Assembly: GCA_022605955.1 (NCBI GenBank)
Contig: JAKCOZ010000015.1
Coordinates: forward strand, 8,189,287 to 8,253,286
Length of the DNA: 64,000 nt
DNA from: Rallus limicola
Lineage: Eukaryota; Chordata; Aves; Gruiformes; Rallidae
Direction: 5' to 3'
This document shows positions 39,481 through 52,602 of this stretch, one piece after another. A model generated the notes under the pieces. It was not told where the DNA came from. It did not search any database and was given only the letters and a program-made list of their open reading frames with translations. The stretch's first letter is position 1; each line of letters opens with the position of its first letter. The translations under genes and the position numbers were made by a program.

Positions 39481-39640
39481 TCTATGAAACAGGCAATTTG
39501 TCACGTGCTCTGCTACGAACACTTTGAGTATTTCACTGAGCTGGAAATTATAATTAGCCTCTGGTTTAATGCTAAATTACTTGGAATTGTGACATACTCC
39601 AAAGAGCCTCTAATTAATTTCAAATTATGAGACCAATTTG
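39481..39640. promoter_or_regulatory. homeodomain-motif cluster; candidate enhancer
   Basis: CACGTG at 39502-39507, TAATTA at 39551-39556 and 39611-39616, plus AATTTCAAATTA nearby. The word AGCCTCT occurs beside both TAATTA sites. The segment is A+T-rich but not repetitive. Reading it as a conserved homeobox-bound element is inference; such words arise often by chance in A+T-rich DNA. Confidence 0.25.
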
Positions 39641-40189
39641 GTGATGATGGAGGAAACAAATGATGACAATGCTAAGTGGTGCTACATGAAACACAGAAAA
39701 AGTTCTGACACAGTGCCAAATTACTGTGACAAATTTGGGATTTCAGGTCCAATCCACCATTGTGCAGCTTCATTCCTGCAGGATAGAAAGTCACCTTCAG
39801 TACAAATGTCAGAAATTACCAAAAACTCCTCAGCCAACCCACGTATCTGAAAAGGCAATAAAGTGAAAGAAGATTTAAAGGTGGGTTTGGGGGTTAATCT
39901 TTTTTGCTCTACCATAGCTGCATTTCATAATTTCTTTGTGTTTCATGAAAACTTACTGCCTTGTAGTTTGAGTTGAATTTAAAGCTGTGGTCATCGCTGT
40001 TTATTTCTAGTGAAAAACATTTGTTTAAAAAAAATAAAACAACTAAACCAAAACACCTCCCTAAAAATTTTAGTCAACCTGTAAATTAAGTTAATATTTA
40101 TATGTTAGTACAAATATTTATGCTAATATCTATTACATAATTTGTAAAAGCTAAAAAGTTAATCTTTTAAGACATCTACAAATCAGTTT

Positions 40190-40510
40190 TTGCAGAGTAC
40201 AGCAGGGCAATAGCAATATTACTTGTTAACGTTCTATAATACCATCTATCAACATGCTTATAACTCTACAGCATTCAAGATGTCTCTAAGCATAACTGCT
40301 AATTAGTATTTACTAATTCTTATGAATTTTTACTTAAACCACATACAATATTGCTTTGGTTATTTTGCATCTTACTGCTATGTCTATGAACTCAGACAAA
40401 ATCACGGTTGGTCTGAAATCCTTTCCATCGCTGCTAATTAATATTTTAGCTCCAGTTTTTGCTAACACCAATTGCAATTGAATTTTCTGGCTGCTGTCAG
40501 TGAATAATAC
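40190..40510. promoter_or_regulatory. second homeodomain-motif cluster; candidate enhancer
   Basis: CTAATTAG at 40299-40306 (palindromic), TAATTAAT at 40435-40442 and CAATTGCAATTG at 40469-40480, within non-repetitive A+T-rich text. No coding frame. Candidate conserved non-coding element by appearance only. Confidence 0.25.
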
Positions 40511-40819
40511 TGATCAGAATTTTGAAATGGTGGGAAACTGCTTAATAAGAAGGCACTCTTTTATATTAGCACATAGAACTGTACTTTAAACTTGGGTACT
40601 CTTGAAAAAAGAGTGATTGTGGAAGAAATGGTTCAACTACAGGTAGAACACAAGAAAAACTGTATTGAAAGAAAAGATGGTTACACAGTTCAAATGAAGA
40701 TAGGTTCAAGATTTTCTGTTTCCTAATTAAAATACTTATTCCTGTTATTTTTAAATACTAAAATGGAACCTAATTTGTTTCATCATATATTTAGGTTTTT
40801 TGTAGAGCCCAGAATTGCT

Positions 40820-41086
40820 GAGATAACAAGACAGGATAAAGAGGGAATGGGTCCAAGTTGTGCCAGAGCAGTTCAGATTGGATATTAAGGAAAACTTCTT
40901 CACCACAAGAGTGGTGAAGCAGTGGAACAGGCTGCCCAGAGAGGCTATGGAATCGCCATCCCTGGAGCTGTTCAAAAAATGAGTAGATGTGGCACTTCAG
41001 GAGATGATTTAGAGGTTACGATGGTGTAGGGCTGACGGTTGGACTTGATCTTGAAGGTCTTTTCCAACCTTGGTGATTCTGTGATA
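40820..41086 (+). mobile_element. CR1 LINE 3' fragment, plus strand
   Basis: Begins near 'acaagacaggataaagaggg', then 'gtggaacaggctgcccagag' (about 40922), 'aatcgccatccctggagctg', 'ggacttgatcttgaaggtct' and 'tttccaaccttggtgattct', ending GTGATA at 41086. This is CR1 3' UTR with the ORF2 part missing. The terminal octamer survives as one copy. Confidence 0.93.
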
Positions 41087-44000
41087 ATAAAGGTAGAATA
41101 TACAGATGGGGAAGAGGAGGTGTCTGTGGTGGGCAGTCCTGTTTTTGTGGTCTCTCCCTACTCTGCCCACTGAGGTAAAGCAGAGTCTTTCAGGCATTAC
41201 TGTAAGGTCCTGACTCTATAAAACTCCCAGGTGGTGCCCATCATTGTGTTCTTGGAGGTCAGTGTCATCCCTAGCTTGCTTAAGGTAAGTGTGGTCTTTA
41301 TAACGGTATAAAGTTACTTTTCTACGATGAAGGAGAAAAGCAGAGTGATTTAAAGTAGTGGAATGGTAGAGGCAGTAAAAAGCAGCCTCCCTGTGTTTTT
41401 AAATATGCCTATGAAATAAATACTGCTTTCAAAACAAAGGCTAGTAAATAGAGAAGTGAGGAAGAAGGTCTGTCTGTATGGCTGTGATAAGCTTTGTTGT
41501 GTTCTGAGCGAGGAAGGACCAATTAACATCTGCAGGCACTCAGAAGGAAAGAGTCTATCCCCTTGAGATGGGGAATAGGACAAGGAATGGACTCTTCAGC
41601 AGCCAGGGCAGTCAAGGGAGGAAAAGGTAAAGAAGTTACCAACAGACATGTCTCGAAGCGGCGATGATGTAAGGGGATTTTCTGGCTTTTCAAAATGGTT
41701 AATAGATTTAAAGTAGTGCCCTGGTAATGCAATTGGTACTAAAATCCTCATGTTCCTACTGCAGAAATATATGGGTGTTTATATATGAAGAAAATATGTT
41801 GTATTCTGCATTATGAAAAATATGAATCAATGTAAAAAGACATTTAAATTAACCCCAAACTGGCTATTTCTTGTATATTTAAAACATCTGGTACAGAACA
41901 ATGCCATATTCTGCATTTTTTTAATCTTAAAATGTAGGCTGCTTTTCACATTTCAACCAAGAATCATTCCAGTAAGTGTGGTTCATTCAGGAAGGGGGGT
42001 TGTTTGGATTTATTTTTTGTCCTCCTATTTATATTATTGCTAAAATGACATGAGTAGACTTAGGTAAAATGTTGACAAAATACAGTAGAAGTAAACTAGT
42101 TAAATCAGGATCTTTCTTTTTCTTAGTCTTTCATGTTTCAGTACCAACGTGTCAACTCCTTTCACATATCACTTTATTAAACAAAATACATACAGCAAAC
42201 CGATAATGACAATGACATAAAAATAACAAATCCTTTATGCTAACTGAACTGTGGCCTCTGTGATTCAGTACTTAAGTATTGCTTCCAGGCTTTTATTTCC
42301 ATGCTATTTCTGCTGGAATCTTGTTTGCTTTTCAAATGCATTGTTGAGCTTTATGTTGATATCTCTTCCAGATGTTTTCAAGTTCTGCTAATTTGTTTTC
42401 CGTATGATACCTACTTACAGAACCATTTCACTTGTACTTATTGCAATTGTATCTGCTAGCTGCATTCCCTCCTGGATGTAACATTTTTCTTCCATCGGGA
42501 TAGGTTTTCCCACTGCTTCTGCTATTTATTTCTGTATTTCCATAGCAGTGTCCAGGTGCATTTAAAGTCTGGTTCACGCGCCTGCAAAAGTTTACAGGTT
42601 GAAATTTGGGACTGGCAAGCAGGCTGGTGCATTAGCCCATACAAATAGTTTGCTGGTTTTAGAAAGCAAAACCAAAATGGCATCTAGGTTTTAGAAAGAG
42701 AATAACATGGGATTTGGTTGTAGTAAGCATGCCTAATCTCATCCGTAACGCAGCAAATGATTTTAAATAATATTGTAAATTCTCTACGCAGTTAATGGGA
42801 TTTAAACACACACTTATACGCTTAAACACTTTGCTGTACTGCACCCGCAGTCTTTTATGTGGTCATACAAATTATCTGACCCTTTTCTGATGCATTATGA
42901 AAAGGAAAATAAGAAAACAAAATTACAGTATCTGTCCAGATCTAAGCACTTCTATATTCTGAGGATTTTTAACGTCCAAACCTGGATCTGAGTTCCATTT
43001 TTGCACTATGGGAACACCGTCAGTGTCTGCTAATGGATTTTTCTTGCTTTCATGATCTATTTCTAGTTATGCAGCTTTTTCAGGGTTGAAAACTGAGCAG
43101 CAGAGGTCTGAATTTGTAGGCAGATCTAATTGAGCTCATAGGTGTTTTCCGAAGAGGTAAACATCATCTTCATTGAGGATCTCTACTTGAACAATCCGGA
43201 ATCGATTTTATATGTGATAAAGATGGATTTGCAGTTCTAGGACTTGGTTCTTAGTTCCTTGCAGTGCTGCCTCTCATTGCTGAAGCACTTGGGACAAGTT
43301 TTTCAGTGCACATCATAAGCCAGGCAAGAGTGAGCAGAGTAATTGGTTTAAGAGAAAGCCTGCTGATAGGAGTGAATGGAAATACAGGAGTTTTGTAAGA
43401 TCAGGAGCTTAATGGCCTACCAGTAGATATTGTCTGCTAATTTGATTAATTCTTAATTTGCAAACTTCTTTTTTAAATAGCAAAACCTGCAAAGACACAG
43501 CATGAGCCGGATGAGGTTTGGTTCATTCTTTAATTACATTAGGGTCTTTCTAGTGTAAAAGTGAAGATTATTGGGCAATAGAAACATGTAGCTCTTCAGT
43601 TTGCTTTATCCTGCTATGCTCCAGGTAAGAAGAGCACTTCAGGACAGCCCACGAGATTACTCTTTCAAGAAAAATGGCATGGAAATTTAGTAAGAAAACC
43701 TTTTTCTTTTTACCAGTTGAAGGGAATTTGAGAATTACACTGTACAGACAGTGATAATTTGCTGTTTTACAGGTACAGTCAGGATGACTAACAAGATGGA
43801 TAGGATAGAATATTTTTAGATTTTTAATAATATCTAGTATTTAATAAGAACCTTTTTATTACTTTCTTGATAGGAGTGGCTTAGTCATTTTTGCCTGTTT
43901 AATAAGGAGAGAAGTTGGTCTGTACAGGGCTTGTTAATAGGTGACGGTCAAGGTCAGGAGGCTTACAGTGGTAGATACAGGAAATGGCTGAACAGTTGGC

Positions 44001-45390
44001 TTTCGTATTGCAACATAAGAATGTGGATTACTCTTCTTAAATATTTAGTCTTTGCCCTCATTGCTATAGATGTTTTGCCTTTTTTTTTCCTCCTACTTAG
44101 TGGCATGTGATGGTACATGATGTAAGATTCTGAATGATAAATACCTCTAAGTGTGACGTCTTTGATGTTCCTGCTAATAATTAGAACTTTTGACAGCAAT
44201 AAACACTCTTTTGTGAAAATCGGGCAAGGAGGCACTCGAAATCCAGTCTCTTCCTTGTAGAGAATTTAAAAATTTTCATCATATGACAAGGTAGAAAAAT
44301 ATGTTCCTGATTCTTAGAAGTGGTAGTACAGTAAAGAAGGTATCAAGTTAAAAAAGGGTGAGAAAACCTGTAAAATATGAGCAGTGGAGACTGCAGTGAA
44401 GGGAAGGAATGGAGAGGAATTAATTTGGTGGCCTTTTAAGTGTGAATTGTGATCTTTAAGTTCCTTTATTGTGTTAGAACCTAGTGAAAATGCCACATGT
44501 GAATCATGAACAGAAATGTGATGTGCCTGATACACTATTTCATGATGATACTTGATTTAATAGTGAAGTGTTTGGTTCAGTTGAGGTCTCGGTCCTTGAC
44601 ACCCCTGAGGAACCAGACCCATTTATTTTGTTATGAAAAAGTTTGTGTGCCTGGGGTCTGTTAGTTGATATAGTGATCATTTTTCCCATTTTCAAATGGT
44701 CTAATCTGATTTTTTTCCCATCCACTTTAAAACAGAGGTTTGGGGGTTTTTTTAGGTGTAGATGAAAATTAACATGAAACAGAGATGTTTCAAGGTTCTT
44801 CCAGGAGCTGGATGACCAATACCCATTCATGTCATGCAAAATATCACCCTTTGTTTTTATGTTACATTTTCCTGGAATTTTTTGCAATACATATATTCAA
44901 AAGCTGTAGGCCACCTATGACTCTTAAATGTGTCGTAAATCAATAGGTAGCCCACAAGATTGGAATTATTTATACAATGTCAACAGTTAGAATTAATCCA
45001 CATGGGTTTTTTTTTTAACAACTGGGGAATATTACCCTGTGCATTCACGAGCAAATGTTAAATATACTTGAAAAGTTCTGGTGGTCACATCTAACTCATT
45101 GCCAGAATCATACTACAGACACCCAACCCACAATAATTCTGCGATAACCTGTTACTTCTCCAGTGGCCCATATCCCCTTGGCTTTACAGGGTTTGTGAGG
45201 AAGGACCTAAGGAGCTGGTAATGCTGCTTCAAGAAAGTTTGAAGTGATAACATTTTTGCTTTCATCTCCATTGTGCATGTCTTTGTCTCGTAGGTACTTA
45301 GGGAGTGTATGAGGATGGTAATGCAGGCAATGTGTCAGAAAAAGGCCAAGTTGCTAATGTGAAAATTGGTCTTAAAGATAAAATTCGCTT
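41087..45390. other. non-coding stretch
   Basis: No gene is recognised. Minus-strand frames of 90 to 115 codons at 43.96-44.89 kb show no domain and are compatible with chance. Confidence 0.5.
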
Positions 45391-45540
45391 GGAGAAATGC
45401 ATTTAGTAATTAACTGGAGCAGGCAGCAGTTTTCTTGGCACAGCTTAGTGTGGTTTCCGCTTGCTGTGGTCTCTGCTAAGGAAAACTTTTCTGTAATTAC
45501 AGGTTAAGCCAGTATGCAATGTAAACAACACAAATAAAGC
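45391..45540. promoter_or_regulatory. RUNX/FOX/homeodomain motif cluster; candidate enhancer
   Basis: TAATTAA at 45407-45413, a RUNX-type TGTGGTTT at 45449-45456, a variant TGTGGTCT at 45465-45472, TAATTA at 45494-45499 and a forkhead word GTAAACA at 45521-45527, all in about 120 non-repetitive bases. The tight mix of distinct motifs suggests a cis-regulatory module. This is inference. Confidence 0.3.
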
Positions 45541-47880
45541 TACCTCTTTTTTTATAGTTTTGAAGTCTGTTGGGTCCTGTTATCTGGTACACAAACTAAT
45601 CCTGAAGCTATTGACATTCTTCTTCAGGAAATGAGGATAGTTAGGGAGTATAAAACTGTATTTTCAGGACATACTGGCTTTTTTAACAGAATGCTATTAC
45701 TATTTAGTTGTGTGTATGTGTTTAAATGACCTTTTGTGTGACTTTCTAAACCAAAAATAACTACAAATAAAAATAAGAGCTGACAAACAGAAATGAAGTC
45801 TCCTTAAGAGATATGAAATTTATGAACTTCTTTTGCATGGTAACTTCTTTAAGGTTATTTCCAGAAAGAAAACCTTTCATTTCTTGCTTTTTAAACATAG
45901 TACTTTATATCACTCTTCTTGTATGAATACCACCAGCAAGTTTATTTGAAGAAAAAACATTCTTAAAGCACTGTTCTAGATCTGTTTTCTGTCTTTATGC
46001 CTCCTCCAGTGGTATTCTTATGAACGAGCTTCTGTAATTTCTGGGTTACTCTACATGATCTCATGGGAGAGCTCTGGAGTATACAGTGTGGCAGGCAGGG
46101 ATGAACTGGTGCAGCAGCTCTCCTGGATCAGCAGCGGGGCTCTTTATTGGGGACTCCATCTGCATAGCCATTATTTCCTCAAGAATAAGAAAGAAATTAC
46201 TTTTTTTTTCTTCATATAGTGAGTTCATGACAACCAGGTGAGATATTTGGAAATGTTTATTTAAATTGTGCATCAGAAAGCGGTGCTTGCATTTGTCTGA
46301 TACTTGTCTTCTATTGGTGATTTTCCTTGGTACCCTTGTATTTTTATATCTGAAGGTGCCATAGATAAGAAAATTACCAGATTATGTGGGCCTGACACAG
46401 GTAGATAATACTTGTGCCTGCCCAGATTTACATTCAGGTTCAGTCCACCGAAGCAGGTCAAGGGTAGTGTGGAAGGCTTTGTGGATTTGATCTGGTTTAG
46501 AAGAAAAGAAAAATGTTTTAAGCAAACATATCAATATAATTCATTTTTTAATAACATTAATTGCATTATCCAGCAAATATTTATTAGAGAGTCCTAATTT
46601 TAAGATTTTAGCATGCTGGAAGTTAAGTTTATTTAATATGTGCCTCATTCGTACATTCAATTCTGAAATCTTCATAAGAAAGACACAAAATCAGGTGCCA
46701 TACGTTTTTTTTGAGTATGAAAATTGTGTGTTAAGGATACGAGCAAACCTGTATTTAATTTGGAAAATAATCTGGATATTTAAATTTTTTTCAGTTTTGT
46801 GACAATATTTGTCTTACATGTAAATAATTGCACAGTGTTTATAGAACAAACAAGATACAGAGTGCTGATCAGTTTTTCTAACTACTAAAGAAAACATTTC
46901 ATTTCAGAGATTGCAAAGCACTCATAAACGGGCTGGACGTAGTCACAAATTGCTTTTCAGTTGTGATCAGCCTTTCTTAATGAATTTGGACTTCCTAAAA
47001 CTTCTCAAATTGAATTTGTATGCATAACGTTTCTATGAACTTCTCAAGTGCTCACAAATAATTGCACTTGGCAATGCATCCTTTGAAAAAGGATTGTATT
47101 ACATTTTAGAAAAAAAATCTTGCCTCGAACTATGCAAACTTATTGGTGAAATAAGTAACGGTCCTACAGAAGAGTATCTTTCTTGAGAATCTCAGCCTTT
47201 TTACCTTGAAACTTGTGAAGTAGGTTTTCACTTCACATACCTCTCTGCATCTAGCCTTTGTGAAATTAATGGTATGTTTTTGTTTTAGAGAAGTTTATAA
47301 ATCACAAGGAGCGTTCTAAAACGATCTTTGAGATTCTTTATTCTATACTACTCTTAGCTGAGGTGAGACTACAAAAAATAACTCATCTGCTTTCTCTCTG
47401 CTTTAAAGTCTGGGTGACTTGCTCCATACTTACCTTACTGCTCTGAGACTAATAGCGTTGAGCACAGCGATGTTTGAGATTAGTCTGTTCTGGTTCTCTT
47501 TTTTGGAAACTCATTAGTTACTCAAAGCAGTGAACTTACTGAATGGAATAAATGTGCCCTCTGTTACTGTGTCATCTTTTAGGAGAGGGCAGTGTGGTGG
47601 TGGAGGGGTTGAGAAGACTGTCTTTCTCACTGACCACCAGTTAGGCTGAAAACTGCCTGCGAGGCACATTCCTCTAATAGATTGGCTTAAAATATACTAG
47701 ATTAAGTGTTAAATATATTGGCATTAAATCCTTGCAGTATGTTTGCCATATTGAAGACCATATCCTCATCTCTGGGGATTAACAAATTCAGTGGCTTAAG
47801 CTAAAGACGTTTTGTAAATACACCCCATAAATTACACACGGGTTTTTGAGAATAATCCAGGCTGTGCTGTGGGATACACA
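45541..47880. other. non-coding stretch
   Basis: No gene or named repeat. Complex sequence near 46.87-47.05 kb could be a conserved element, but no specific motif stands out. Confidence 0.5.
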
Positions 47881-48010
47881 ACCAGTCGGGGATGGCCAAC
47901 ATGTGGCTTTTCCATTGCCTGTGGACTTCGGGAATGCTCTCAGGTACGTGTCTGAGGCCGGGGCTCTGTCAGCCCACGGGCTTGTGCTGGCCTGGGGGGG
48001 GCCATCCTAA
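47881..48010 (+). other. GC-rich patch with a strong donor-like site
   Basis: GC content rises sharply here relative to flanks. CAGGTACGTG at 47941-47950 is close to an ideal 5' splice site. An ATG-started frame (47892-48173, 93 codons) runs through it without domain features. It could be a non-coding first exon or a GC-rich repeat relic; no acceptor or promoter element supports either. Confidence 0.25.
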
Positions 48011-51000
48011 GTTCTTGTTCTGTTTTTTCAGTCTTTACAGCTTTGTTTTTGACTGCCATACCATGGCAAAGGTAAAATCCTGCTTCCTTACCATGAATCC
48101 CAAGCATGAGTTTCTTCATGCAGACTGCCTTGATTCTCTGCTGCCAGCAGCTCTGCGTGTCTTTCTACGTTGAGTTGCATCACCAAGCACTGTGCCACTA
48201 TGGAGTATAGTCAGGGAACAAGGCACAATTTTTAATACTACCTTGAGCAAGCCGGCACTAATAAAGCAGCATGTCGGTCTCCCCCTCTCTCCTTTCTACT
48301 ATAGCTGAATTCAAATTAATGCTGTCAACTTACTATACGTTGGCATAACTTACATCATGGATAAATCTCGTATTTCATTCAGTGTTGTGATCTGATATAC
48401 ATTGCCACATGCATGTGCTACACATTATGAATAAAGCTTTAAAAAGCCTCCTTTTATAGCTGTTTATGTTATGTGATTGAGTTCTCATAGAGAGAAAATT
48501 TGCCAGGACTAAAGGTTATTACTGGCTGTTCTGCAACTAATATTGCCTAGAACTGAAGCAATTAGGCTTGAAAAATATGAGCTGCTTAAAAAAAGTCACT
48601 TTTGAAAGTTGGGCTTGTAATAGAACTTGATTTAATACATGCTACTGACGTGAAAATTTTAATTAAAAGAGAGAAAAATAGCTGCTCTGCTAAAATGGGA
48701 AGCTAGGAGAGATTGTTCTGCAGGTGACCAGAGTGGAGGTCATTTTGTAGCAAAACACAACAAAAACCCAGGGAATGGGATGGATGATAAGAGTATGGAC
48801 GTATTCCAAATTAACAGTAATGATTAGCATAAAATTTTGAAAACCAGCTTGTTTTGTGGTTATATTATTCCCCCCCAGGACTCCGGGAATGATTTTTCAG
48901 GGATTACCTTTATTACATATAACAATCTCTAGAGGATTTGGCCACGATTAGTTGCCATACGTCAAGAATCACTAATGTGATTTGTCAAAAGGTGGTGAAA
49001 AAAATGCTGTAGGGTTGTCTAGAAGATTCTCACTCCTTATTCTGTGAGTGAGCCTTAACTCCCACCTTTTGGTTTACACCAGCAGTATCTAAAATACTTC
49101 ATTATTTTAATTTCATTGGCCAAGCCCAAAATCTTGTATCATTCCAAGTCACTATAAAATGAAATCTATTTGGTTTTCTAAGCAAAATAAAAACCAAAGC
49201 AAAAAAAACCCAGAACAAACCAATCTGTAACACTTAGTTAAAAAATAACCAATTTAATCTGCTTATTTTAAAATATTTATTTTTGTTTTAAAATTAAATA
49301 AGATTAGTCTTTAGATGTTTTGTTGAACAGAACAGAATTCTGAAGGTTTGTTGGTTGGGTTTTTTTTTTTGCACAAACTTCAAATTTTAAACTTTTAAAT
49401 TCTATTTAAAGCTTGAGTTTGGTAATCCTTGGATCTGGTTTAAGGTTTAGAAGGGTTTTGCCAGCTCCATTGACACAACGAGAGTGATATTCCCCCATGG
49501 AGGTGTTCTGCATTGATGTTGGAGCAGATGCAATATTACTAATTCTCCAGTTGTTTCTTTCCTGTGAATAAACTGAAATGTTGTCTTAGAAATAAATACT
49601 GGGCTAAATGCTTTGAGTTCTGTATTTTCTATTAGATGGCAATTTAGCACAGCTGGATTAAATACAATTGCAATATAGTTGTACTCATCTATACAGGAAT
49701 CTGCACTTATTAATCTCCTAATAAAAGGTTTTGTATGGAAGTGGGATTTTCACACATCCAGTGAGAAACGATACTATAGTTCACCTTTCACGTCTCCGAA
49801 AGGAAACCTCCAATATTTGTGATGAGTCCATGAAGAAAAAAATACTGACAGGTTGACTTTTTTCTTTCAGTCTTTACTGGAAAAACGCCATTGGAGCTGA
49901 AGATAGAAGACTAGCCTAATGGTTAATAAATGCTAATAAAACTGTATATGCATATGGTGATACATACATTCATAGGTACTGACTTGAGGTGGAAGGCAAT
50001 GGGATAGAAATGGCTGAAAATGCAGGCAACACTGAAATTTTAAAGAGTAGCAGAAGTCTGAAGAGTAACATAGCCAAGAGAAACTGTAAAAGATCAAAGT
50101 GGGTCTTGCAGAAGCTTCTCAAAATTTTCTTTTGTGACGCATTTTGGGTTGTTTGCATTTCAGGTTTTTCAATCAAATATAGATGTTTAACAGCATCAGA
50201 GCAGATCATTTATGTGTTGGTAAATAATGTTGCTGTGGGTTGTTTCTAGGAAAAAAAATTTATTTCCAATACCCACCACTATTGCCTATGAAATTTGCCC
50301 ATATAATGAAGAAAAAAATCTAGTTTACTGAAAGTATTTTAAAGTGTTTGACAGACACTTCCAAAAAGTTGGAAGACAGAAAAGAATGTGAACTGCCTCA
50401 CAGGAAGAAGGCCGTAGAAAGCTTCAAGGTTTTTTTAATTTAGAATTCTAGCGAAGCGTGAAGAGTATAATTATTTTTATTTTGCTGCGTTTCTAAACTG
50501 CATAATAGAGTCATTCTTCTGGATCTTAAAGTTGTCGTTTTACAGTACGCTTCAGGACCGCAGTGGTAACATATTTTCCAAAGGTCAGTTTTCCAATTAT
50601 AATCCAAAATTTGACGTTAATATTTTTTCTTATGGCCATGTTGTAACCGCATTCTGTTAATTTCATAAAGATACCATTTAGCTGAGGTAGGTGGTATTCT
50701 GGGCATACGAACAGTCACCTAATGTCAACAGTAAGCAGTAACTGTAACTACTGACTTCCCACCATTTGCAAAAAAATATTTTCCCAAAAATTATGGCATG
50801 TGGAACTAGACGGCATCCAAGTCTCTCACTGGGAAATGACAGAGATTTTCTTATTGCTTTATATACTCCAGATCACTTTTAAGTCTCGTAAGATTTTGCA
50901 GGCTACCTTACATGCTCTTCAGTTAAAATGTGAGATAAACTTGTTTGCCAAGTCTTAAAAATTGAAGCTAGTAGCAAAGGTTTAGTGTTTTGATCTATTA

Positions 51001-52570
51001 TTATTTCCTCAACTAAAAAATATCTTTGGATAGAGTTGGGATGGTTAATGTACATATTAGAATTGGGATAAAATATAGGATTTTATTTCTAGTGCTGGTT
51101 TTCAGTTTCTTGCATTTTCTTTCTATTGTTTGCAATAATCTCATTGATTATACATTTTTGTATGTTTAAGTGTAAGCTTCCACTCCAAATACAGAAACCC
51201 ACCAGGATGAAACCTCAGACGCCATAGAAAATTCTGTTGTTGGCTTTTGGATGAGGAAAGATACCAAAAGCTTTCTTGTTCTCCTTGATTTATGTTTGGT
51301 TTTAAAGTATGAGCTGTAAGATCCTGCTCTTACAGCATCCCCTAAAGCCAGTGTCCAGAAACTGAAGACTAGATTGCACAGTTTTGTTCGGCAATAAAGC
51401 AGGCAAACCTAGCTGACATCTCCATGGTCTAGAGAAGGTGAGAGCGAGTTTTACCCTAGTAAAAGATGTGTCAGGTTTCCCTCGCAATAAATAAATATGC
51501 ATTTTTCTGATGCAGTTGCTCAAAGAGATTCCAGCTGAAAGCTTTCTTGCTATTTTTTGGGAGAGTTAAATTCAAATGAACAAATATTTGCAGAAACAAA
51601 TATTTAAGAAGGAAGGAGGCAGGTGTGAGTAGCCAACCATCTCAGAGAGGAGTGGAAAGCATCCTGCTGCATAGGGACTCCTCATGTTGGTTATGTCAGT
51701 CACTGAAGAAATAAATCACCAAAAAGCCTTCAAATGCTTGGCTTATTTTTCCAGTTTTGAACCGTTCTGATTGATATTGGAGAGAAAGAACAAAGAATGT
51801 TGAAGGGTGGAGAAAACCTTAGGAATTTTGTCTTTTTGGTCACTTGCTTATACGTAGTGTAAATGTACCACAGAAGGCTGCAGGAGAATTTATGTGTATT
51901 TGTTCTTCAGGGAAGGCAGATGCCTCCCTGGTTGATCCATGGTCTGCATCCAAGACCAGAATTTTCAGGAATGAAATATTTCAAAAGGTTTCAGTGCTGT
52001 CCTTTTGTTCAACCTTTACATAATTTCTTCTAAGAATTTCAATAAATTTCTGAGTTGAAGGAGAAGGAATTACTTTCTGGTAATTTCAGCTGATATCACC
52101 TGATGTGTCAGATGTAACTAGTGTTTGGCAAGGAAGAAAAAATCTTTAAACTTGTCCATTTACCCAGTATTTAAATTGGGTACCGGGATTTTAAAAGAAG
52201 TGCATTGTCAGTAGGCACATAATTAATTCTTATTTTTAATACACACACTATGGCTGTTTCTTTTTTGTTCTTTTTTAAAAGAAAAATTATTAGATTCCTC
52301 TTTCCTTGTTATGTCTTGTATTAATTTGGAGTAATAAAGACTCTGCATTGAAAATGTGGCAAAATTACTCTGGTGGAATCCCAAGCTCATTGAAATGAAT
52401 GAAAACTCTGAAGTGAAAAGGCTGCAGTCAGAGCTTCACCTTTTGATTATTTTTTAAATACATTTTTAGAATTCCTTTTCGAAGTTATCCTGTGCAACCT
52501 GAGCATTTCAGCTGCCAAATCTTTCCCAAATCTTCTGAAAACAATCAGAACATTACAAAAAGCAAACCCC
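48011..52570. other. long non-coding stretch
   Basis: No gene is recognised. A T run near 49361 follows GGTTGGTTGG-like text. The segment 50.44-50.76 kb is complex with scattered CpG, but nothing specific can be assigned. Confidence 0.5.
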
Positions 52571-52585
52571 CTTCCCTATTTCACC

Positions 52586-52593
52586 TATAAAAG
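52586..52593 (+). promoter_or_regulatory. TATA box-like TATAAAAG
   Basis: Consensus TATAAAAG lies directly before the CpG-rich patch. A start site would be expected near 52615-52625. TATAAAAG also occurs by chance in such DNA, so its value comes from the neighbouring CpG patch. Confidence 0.35.
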
Positions 52594-52602
52594 GGTGATT
52601 TA

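Noticed and set aside
44314..44887. Two adjacent minus-strand frames of 73 and 115 codons
   Set aside because: Different frames, no recognisable motif, ordinary base composition; weaker than the 57.6 kb block.
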